A stretch of DNA of 64,000 bases, from the NCBI GenBank assembly GCA_965243835.1, contig OZ251578.1:2108001-2172000 (forward strand), in the 5' to 3' direction. The notes under the pieces were generated by a model. The model saw only the letters and a list, made by a program, of their open reading frames with translations. It had not been told where the DNA came from and searched no databases. A program made the translations under genes and the position numbers. The stretch is from G965202665 sp965243835 (GTDB lineage: Bacteria > Actinomycetota > Acidimicrobiia > Spongiisociales > Spongiisociaceae). Of this stretch, positions 59,367-64,000 are shown in pieces. Within the stretch, counting starts at the first letter, position 1. Each line of letters starts with the position of its first letter.

Positions 59367-60898
59367 GAGGGCGCCTCCTCCGGCGCGGAGCCGTCGGCCG
59401 CCACCCCCGCCATGTTCAAACCGATGCTTTCCCGGGTGACCTGATCGCGGGCCGCGACGGAGATTATCCTCCCGTCGTACATAACCGCCACCCGGTCGGA
59501 GAGTTGCAGTATCTCGTCCAGATCCTCGGAGATGAGGACCACCGCCGCCCCCCGGTCTCTTTCCTCCACCAGGCGTTGCCGGACGTATTCGCTGGCCGCG
59601 ATGTCCAAGCCCCGGGTGGGTTGATGCACCACCAGCAGTTTCGGCTTCCCCGACAACTCCCGGGCCAGGATGATCTTCTGCAGGTTTCCGCCGGAGAGGG
59701 TGCGGGTGGGATGGGAAGCGGACGGGGTTTTGATCTCGAATCCGGCGATGGACCGGTCGGCGAAGTCGTTGACGGCCCCCTGATCCAGAAGGCCGCGCCG
59801 CGCGATGGGGGCGCGGCGATGCAACCCCAGAATCAGATTCTCCTTTACCCGGAAATCCATCAGCAGTCCCTGCCGGATCCGGTCGGCGGGCACGCTGGCC
59901 AATCCCAGCTGGGCGATGCGGCTGGCCGGTTTGTCGTGGGTGGACTCCCCGCCGATGCGGATGGTTCCCGGTGCCGGATGCCGGACCCCGACCAAGGCGT
60001 CGAACAGGGCGTTCTGACCGTTGCCGGACACGCCCGCCACCCCCACGATCTCCCCGGCGCGGGCGGTGAGGGAGAGTCCTTTCAGCGAACCCCGCCCGGT
60101 GTCGCTTTCCAGATGGATTTCATCCACTTCCAGAACCGGTTCGCCCGGCTGATACCGTTCCTTGTCCAACCGGAAAAGCACTTCCCGTCCCACCATCATC
60201 CGGGCCAACTCCCGGGAAGTGACCTCGGCGGTATGCACGGTGTCCACCACCGCTCCCCCCCGCAACACGGTCACGCGGTCGGAGAGTTCCATCACCTCAT
60301 TAAGTTTGTGGGTAATCAGGATGATGGTCAAACCCCCGTCCCGCATGCGCCGCAGTATCCGAAAAAGATGCTCCACGCCCTGCGGAGTGAGCACCGCCGT
60401 CGGTTCGTCCAAGATGAGAATCTCCACACCGAAATAGAGTGTTTTGAAAATTTCCACCCACTGTTGCTCCCCCACGGACAGCCGCCCCACTTCGGCGTCG
60501 GGATCGATCCGCACATCGTAGTCGCGAAAGAACTCTTCCATCCGGCGCCGCACCCCGGACAGGTCCAGCCGCTGTCGGGCCCCGGTTCCGATCACCACGT
60601 TTTCCACCACCGACATGGGCGGGACCAACTCGAAATGCTGATGCACCATCCCGATGCCCGCCGCGATCGCATCCCGGGGGGTGTGGAGATCCAATACTTC
60701 CCCGTTCAGCCGCAGGGTCCCCTCGTCGGGGCGGTACACCCCGTAGAAGATGTCGGCCAAGGTGGTTTTGCCGGCCCCGTTCTCTCCGAGCAGGCAATGT
60801 ATTTCGCCGCGGCGAATTTCCAGGGTGACGGCGTCGTTGGCCGTCACCCCGGGAAAACGCTTGGTGACGCGCTCCGCGGCGAGGATCGTGTCGGACAT
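59363..60898 (-). CDS. BMP-family ABC importer ATPase, two ABC domains (NupO-like)
   Basis: 511 residues. The first domain has Walker A GENGAGKTTLADIF, signature LSVGEQQWVEIFK and Walker B LILDEPTAVLTPQGV. The second has VSGNGQNALFDALVGV as a degenerate Walker A, signature LSGGNLQKIILARELS and KLLVVHQPTRGLD. The weak second Walker A is normal for this family. It powers the two permeases immediately downstream. Confidence 0.92.
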   Translation of the reverse strand: MSDTILAAERVTKRFPGVTANDAVTLEIRRGEIHCLLGENGAGKTTLADIFYGVYRPDEGTLRLNGEVLDLHTPRDAIAAGIGMVHQHFELVPPMSVVENVVIGTGARQRLDLSGVRRRMEEFFRDYDVRIDPDAEVGRLSVGEQQWVEIFKTLYFGVEILILDEPTAVLTPQGVEHLFRILRRMRDGGLTIILITHKLNEVMELSDRVTVLRGGAVVDTVHTAEVTSRELARMMVGREVLFRLDKERYQPGEPVLEVDEIHLESDTGRGSLKGLSLTARAGEIVGVAGVSGNGQNALFDALVGVRHPAPGTIRIGGESTHDKPASRIAQLGLASVPADRIRQGLLMDFRVKENLILGLHRRAPIARRGLLDQGAVNDFADRSIAGFEIKTPSASHPTRTLSGGNLQKIILARELSGKPKLLVVHQPTRGLDIAASEYVRQRLVEERDRGAAVVLISEDLDEILQLSDRVAVMYDGRIISVAARDQVTRESIGLNMAGVAADGSAPEEAPS

Positions 60899-60944
60899 GG
60901 GCCGGGGCCCTCGCCGAGATCGGTCGTCCCGCCGGGCGTCGCTT

Positions 60945-62060
60945 CTACTCGATGGGGTCGGTCACCAGCGGAACCGACAATTCCCCGCTCAGGATGGCCG
61001 CCCGGGCTTCCTCCACCGCCGCTTTCACATCGGCGGGCAGGTCGTCGCTGAGCTCTCCCAGGGTGGAACCGCCGTCCACCATGGACTGGTACACGATCCG
61101 ATCCATAGGCCCGTTGTAGGGGGTGCCTTCGGTGGTGTAGGCGTACCAGGCGTCGATAACGTCCGAGAAAGCAGGGTCCCAGCGGGCTACGGCGCTGGTC
61201 AACACCACGTCCGACATTCCCAGCTGGTCGGTGAAGTGACCGAACGCGTACACATCGCCCGCTTCTTCCGCGGCCGTGAACGGTCCGAAGCGCTCGGCGT
61301 AGATCATATCGGAGCCGGCCGCGATCTGGGCCGCGGCCGCTTCCTGGGCCGTGGCCGGATCGAACCAGGATTCAATATAGGCCACCTCGGCGGTGATATC
61401 CGGATTGACCGACTTGGCCCCGTCGATGAAGGCGTGCAACGGAGCGTTGACGTTCGGGAAGGGGAAAGCCGCCACCCCGCTGATGCGGTTGGTTTCGGTC
61501 ATCATCCCGGCGATGATCCCGGCCATATAGGCGGGTTCGTGGATGAACACGTCAATCCAATAAGCGTTGCCGCCCAGCCCTTCGTTGCCGGACCCGGAAT
61601 AAGCGAACAGGATGTCCGGGTATTCGTCCTTGATGGCCGCCACCGCGTCCGAGTAGGTGCTGTGGGCCAGGATGATCTCATACTCGCCCGTCTCGGCCAA
61701 GTCGCGGATGACGCGTTCCCCGTCGGCGTAGGGGATCTCTTCAATTACCTCCAGGGAAATGTCCAACCCGTACGGATTGCTTTCACCCAACCGGCCGATG
61801 GTGTCGATCATGGTGGCGTACCAGCCTTCTTCTTTAACGCCCAGCAGGATCATGGCCACGTCCAACTCGGTGGGCATGGCCATCTCCGCCTCGGTGGTCG
61901 GCGCGGCGGTGGTCGGCGCGGCGGTGGTCGGCGCGGCGGTGGTGGTAGGAGCGACGGTGGTAGCGGCGGGTTCGTCGCCCCCGCACGCCCCGGCCGCCAA
62001 CGCCAGGGCCAAAACGACCGGCGTCAAAGCCTTGAGTCTCCCGATGGATAGTTTCATCAC
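60945..62060 (-). CDS. BMP-family substrate-binding lipoprotein
   Basis: 371 residues. The signal peptide ends in a lipobox (ALALAAGACGG), so the mature protein is a lipoprotein starting at Cys. A Thr/Ala/Pro linker (TTVAPTTTAAPTTAAPTTAA) tethers the binding domain. ELDVAMILLGVKEEGWYATM, ILAHSTYSDAVAAIKDEYPD and AYMAGIIAGMMTETNRISGV match the BMP/PnrA fold, whose known ligands are purine nucleosides. First gene of the importer; the ATPase follows after 46 nt. Confidence 0.9.
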   Translation of the reverse strand: MMKLSIGRLKALTPVVLALALAAGACGGDEPAATTVAPTTTAAPTTAAPTTAAPTTEAEMAMPTELDVAMILLGVKEEGWYATMIDTIGRLGESNPYGLDISLEVIEEIPYADGERVIRDLAETGEYEIILAHSTYSDAVAAIKDEYPDILFAYSGSGNEGLGGNAYWIDVFIHEPAYMAGIIAGMMTETNRISGVAAFPFPNVNAPLHAFIDGAKSVNPDITAEVAYIESWFDPATAQEAAAAQIAAGSDMIYAERFGPFTAAEEAGDVYAFGHFTDQLGMSDVVLTSAVARWDPAFSDVIDAWYAYTTEGTPYNGPMDRIVYQSMVDGGSTLGELSDDLPADVKAAVEEARAAILSGELSVPLVTDPIE

Positions 62061-62222
62061 AGTTAGATCCTTTCCGGGCGGTCAGCCCGTTTATTCGCTT
62101 TCTGTTTCCGTTTTCCGTTTTCTGTTTCCGGCTTGGGCGGCTTCCGCCGCTTTGGTATTCGCTTACCCGGGGAACTCTACATCAAAGCAACGACGCGGGC
62201 GCGTTCCGGGGGCGGTTTCCCG

Positions 62223-63281
62223 CTATGCCGATTCTTTGGCGAACCCGGCCGCCAACTCGAACAGCCACGACCGGTAGGCGAGCGTCACATCGTCGGCCAC
62301 CTTGACGTACATTTCGGCGCTCAGCAGGTCGGGCAGGTGCTCCGGCCACTGCGACTCCACCACCGGCTGGTCCTGGTCCAGCACCATATGCTCAAACTCC
62401 AAGAGAAAAGCCTGATCCTCTTCGGTGAGGGCGAAGTCGGATCCGATGTGCCAGAAGTTGCGGCAGGCGGCCGGGCCGGTGGGGGCGGTCACCATAAAGA
62501 GCGCGTAGCGTTTCCCGTTGGGGAACACCCGCAACAAATAGATGGTCCCGGGAACGGTCAGGTAGTAGCGGTTTTCCACGGTTATGATGTCGTCCCGCAA
62601 TCCCAGGATCTGTTTCATGCGTTCCACGTTCGGTTCCTGGACGAACCGGTCGAAGCGGAGCATGCCCCCCTCCCGCCACACCTTGTGTTCCTCCACTTCA
62701 GCCTTGTCCCGGGTGCCGAGAATGTTCTCGTGCACGAAGGGAAAGTGCGAAAAGTCCACAAAGTTCTCCAGTCGGCGCGGGGCGCTGGTTTTCCAATCGT
62801 AATAGGCGGGGGACTGCCAGATCATACCGGGGTCGTCCCATTCCGGCAGGCCGGGGGGGTCCCCCCACGGTTCGTCGGAAAGGGAAACCCATATCAGCCC
62901 GGCCTCCTCCCGGCATTGGTAGCGGACCAGGTCCACTTTCAGGATTCCGTTCAAATCGGGGCGGGAGGGAATATTAACCAGGTTGCCTTCCATATCGTAG
63001 GACCATCCGTGATAGGGACAGTGGATGCAGTCGTCCTCGATCCATCCCAGGGAGGGGGCGGCCCCTTTGTGCCGGCAAACATCCATAAAAGCCCGGGCCC
63101 GGCCCCCATGCCGCACCACCAGTATCCGCTCCCCCAGCAACCGGCCTTGCATCATCTCCCCCTCCGCCACCTGCGAGCCGTACGCCACCGGATGCCAGAA
63201 ACGGAGCATGGCCCGGTACCATTTGGAGTCCCGTTCGGGAACGAACGGGTCGGCCAGATCCTGCATAGCGGGCTTAGCCAT
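62223..63281 (-). CDS. Rieske [2Fe-2S] oxygenase, second copy
   Basis: 352 residues. CRHKGAAPSLGWIEDDCIHC with PYHGW holds the Rieske ligands. ENFVDFSHFPFVHENILGTR carries the likely mononuclear-iron Asp and His ligands. Similar in size and layout to the oxygenase at 52.1 kb but only moderately alike, so the two probably act on successive or related substrates. No dedicated reductase is next to it; it may share the one at 50.9 kb. It lies between the SDR gene and the importer. Confidence 0.9.
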   Translation of the reverse strand: MAKPAMQDLADPFVPERDSKWYRAMLRFWHPVAYGSQVAEGEMMQGRLLGERILVVRHGGRARAFMDVCRHKGAAPSLGWIEDDCIHCPYHGWSYDMEGNLVNIPSRPDLNGILKVDLVRYQCREEAGLIWVSLSDEPWGDPPGLPEWDDPGMIWQSPAYYDWKTSAPRRLENFVDFSHFPFVHENILGTRDKAEVEEHKVWREGGMLRFDRFVQEPNVERMKQILGLRDDIITVENRYYLTVPGTIYLLRVFPNGKRYALFMVTAPTGPAACRNFWHIGSDFALTEEDQAFLLEFEHMVLDQDQPVVESQWPEHLPDLLSAEMYVKVADDVTLAYRSWLFELAAGFAKESA

Positions 63282-63374
63282 CTAAGTCCCTCCTTGTCGC
63301 TTTTACTTCTTCGGCAACGGGCGTCGCCGCCCAAACCTGCCCCCGCCCCCAAACCTATTCATGCTCGCTCACGC

Positions 63375-64000
63375 TCATATAAAGTAAACCCCTCCGTTAA
63401 CCAGGATGCTCTGGCCGGTCACAAAGTCGGAGGCGGAACTGCTCAAATACAGGATGGTCCCCACCATGTCCTCGGCGGTCTGGGTGCGTTGCAGGGACCG
63501 GCCGGCCACCACGATCGGATCGCTGGCCTCGTCGGTGGGGCGCAAATCCGGGTTGGGAATCAGGTCGGGCGACACGGTGTTGACCGTAATCCCGTCCGGG
63601 CCCAGCTCGTTGGCCAGGCACCGGGTCAGTCCGAGCAGGGCCGACTTGCTGGCCACGTAATGGGGAAAACCGATCGTTCCCTTGTAACAGGTGTTGGAGG
63701 CGATGTTGATGATCTTTCCCGAACCCCGGGCGGCCATATGGGGGTAGACGGCCTTGGAGCACAGCCACGTCCCCCGTACATTGACCGCAAAGGCGCGGTC
63801 CCATTCCTCCACCGTCACCTCGGTGAAAGGGCCGCGGGGAATTTCCGAAAACATGGCCGCGTTGTTGATGAGCACGTCGATGGCCCCGAACCGCTCCATG
63901 GCGGCCGTTGCCATGGCAACAGTAGAATCCGGGTCGCTGACATCGGTGGCGACCGCCAGCGCCTCGCCGCCCATCCCCATGATTTCCTCCACCGTCTCCG
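63375..64000 (-). CDS. SDR-family oxidoreductase (N-terminus beyond window)
   Basis: At least 205 residues; the frame is open to the window edge, so the Rossmann TGxxxGxG start is missing. VLINNAAMFSEIPRG is the NNAG motif. IINIASNTCYKGTIGFPHYV then ASKSALLGLTRC gives the catalytic Ser-Tyr-Lys (YVASK). ITVNTVSPDLIPNPDL and FVTGQSILVNGG end the domain. A typical 'classical' SDR of about 250 residues. It probably oxidises an alcohol in the catabolic route encoded by the cluster. Confidence 0.9.
   Translation of the reverse strand, partial: ETVEEIMGMGGEALAVATDVSDPDSTVAMATAAMERFGAIDVLINNAAMFSEIPRGPFTEVTVEEWDRAFAVNVRGTWLCSKAVYPHMAARGSGKIINIASNTCYKGTIGFPHYVASKSALLGLTRCLANELGPDGITVNTVSPDLIPNPDLRPTDEASDPIVVAGRSLQRTQTAEDMVGTILYLSSSASDFVTGQSILVNGGVYFI

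Overview
The window is about 64 kb of high-GC DNA, most likely from an uncultured actinobacterium and possibly an Acidimicrobiia-type lineage. This is inferred from several DUF222/HNH-endonuclease genes, S-layer-homology (SLH) repeats of the 'RFADVP...GCGDGSLFCPDDPVTRGEMAAFL' type, Thr/Ala/Pro-rich linkers behind signal sequences, and an actinobacterial-style RNase P RNA. No rRNA or tRNA gene was recognised.

Layout. 1-9 kb: cell-envelope genes (glycosyltransferases, a SpoIID/SLH surface protein) plus one AT-richer orphan DNA methyltransferase. 9-13.7 kb: three small unknown genes, then a minus-strand array of intact, truncated and decayed DUF222/HNH genes. Several of these share a near-consensus promoter (TTGACA-N17-TAGAAT). 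13.8-17.2 kb: a compact operon of glycosyltransferase, pyruvyltransferase-like, flippase-like and cupin genes. 17.2-23.6 kb: alanine-rich surface-protein genes and their fragments, an IS481-family element, a 2-epimerase, rnpB and an ISL3-type transposase remnant. 23.7-29.3 kb: a divergent sliding-clamp (DnaN-like) gene, a polysaccharide ABC exporter, transketolase and a TlpA-like thioredoxin. 29.5-33.5 kb: four copies of a G-rich ~95-bp repeat among duplicated small membrane genes, a frameshifted GHKL ATPase gene and a decayed IS481 element. 33.5-36.3 kb: a frameshifted PfkB sugar kinase, DsbB and a stand-alone Type ISP specificity protein. 36.6-42.7 kb: nine tandem genes for secreted, membrane-anchored TIMP/NTR-like proteins. 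42.7-48.4 kb: a split Type ISP restriction-modification locus. 48.5-50.9 kb: a second DUF222 group. 50.9-64 kb: a co-directional catabolic and uptake cluster (two Rieske oxygenases, ferredoxin, ferredoxin reductase, three-subunit molybdenum hydroxylase, BMP-type ABC importer, SDR dehydrogenase).

The most unusual object is the Type ISP locus. The target-recognition domain, normally the C-terminus of a single chain, is a separate upstream gene. The nuclease-helicase-methyltransferase gene ends in three poly-G tracts (11, 14 and 11 G on the coding strand). Each tract is followed by overlapping, out-of-frame copies of the same ~40-codon tail module. I find seven such modules. Every tract works on paper as a three-way frame switch. 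Tract 1 leads to module 1, module 2 or on to tract 2. Tract 2 leads to module 3, module 4 or on to tract 3. Tract 3 leads to module 5, 6 or 7. As given, the gene reads through to module 5. This looks like a phase-variable enzyme with seven alternative C-termini. The module alignment and frame bookkeeping are direct reading; the switching itself is inference.
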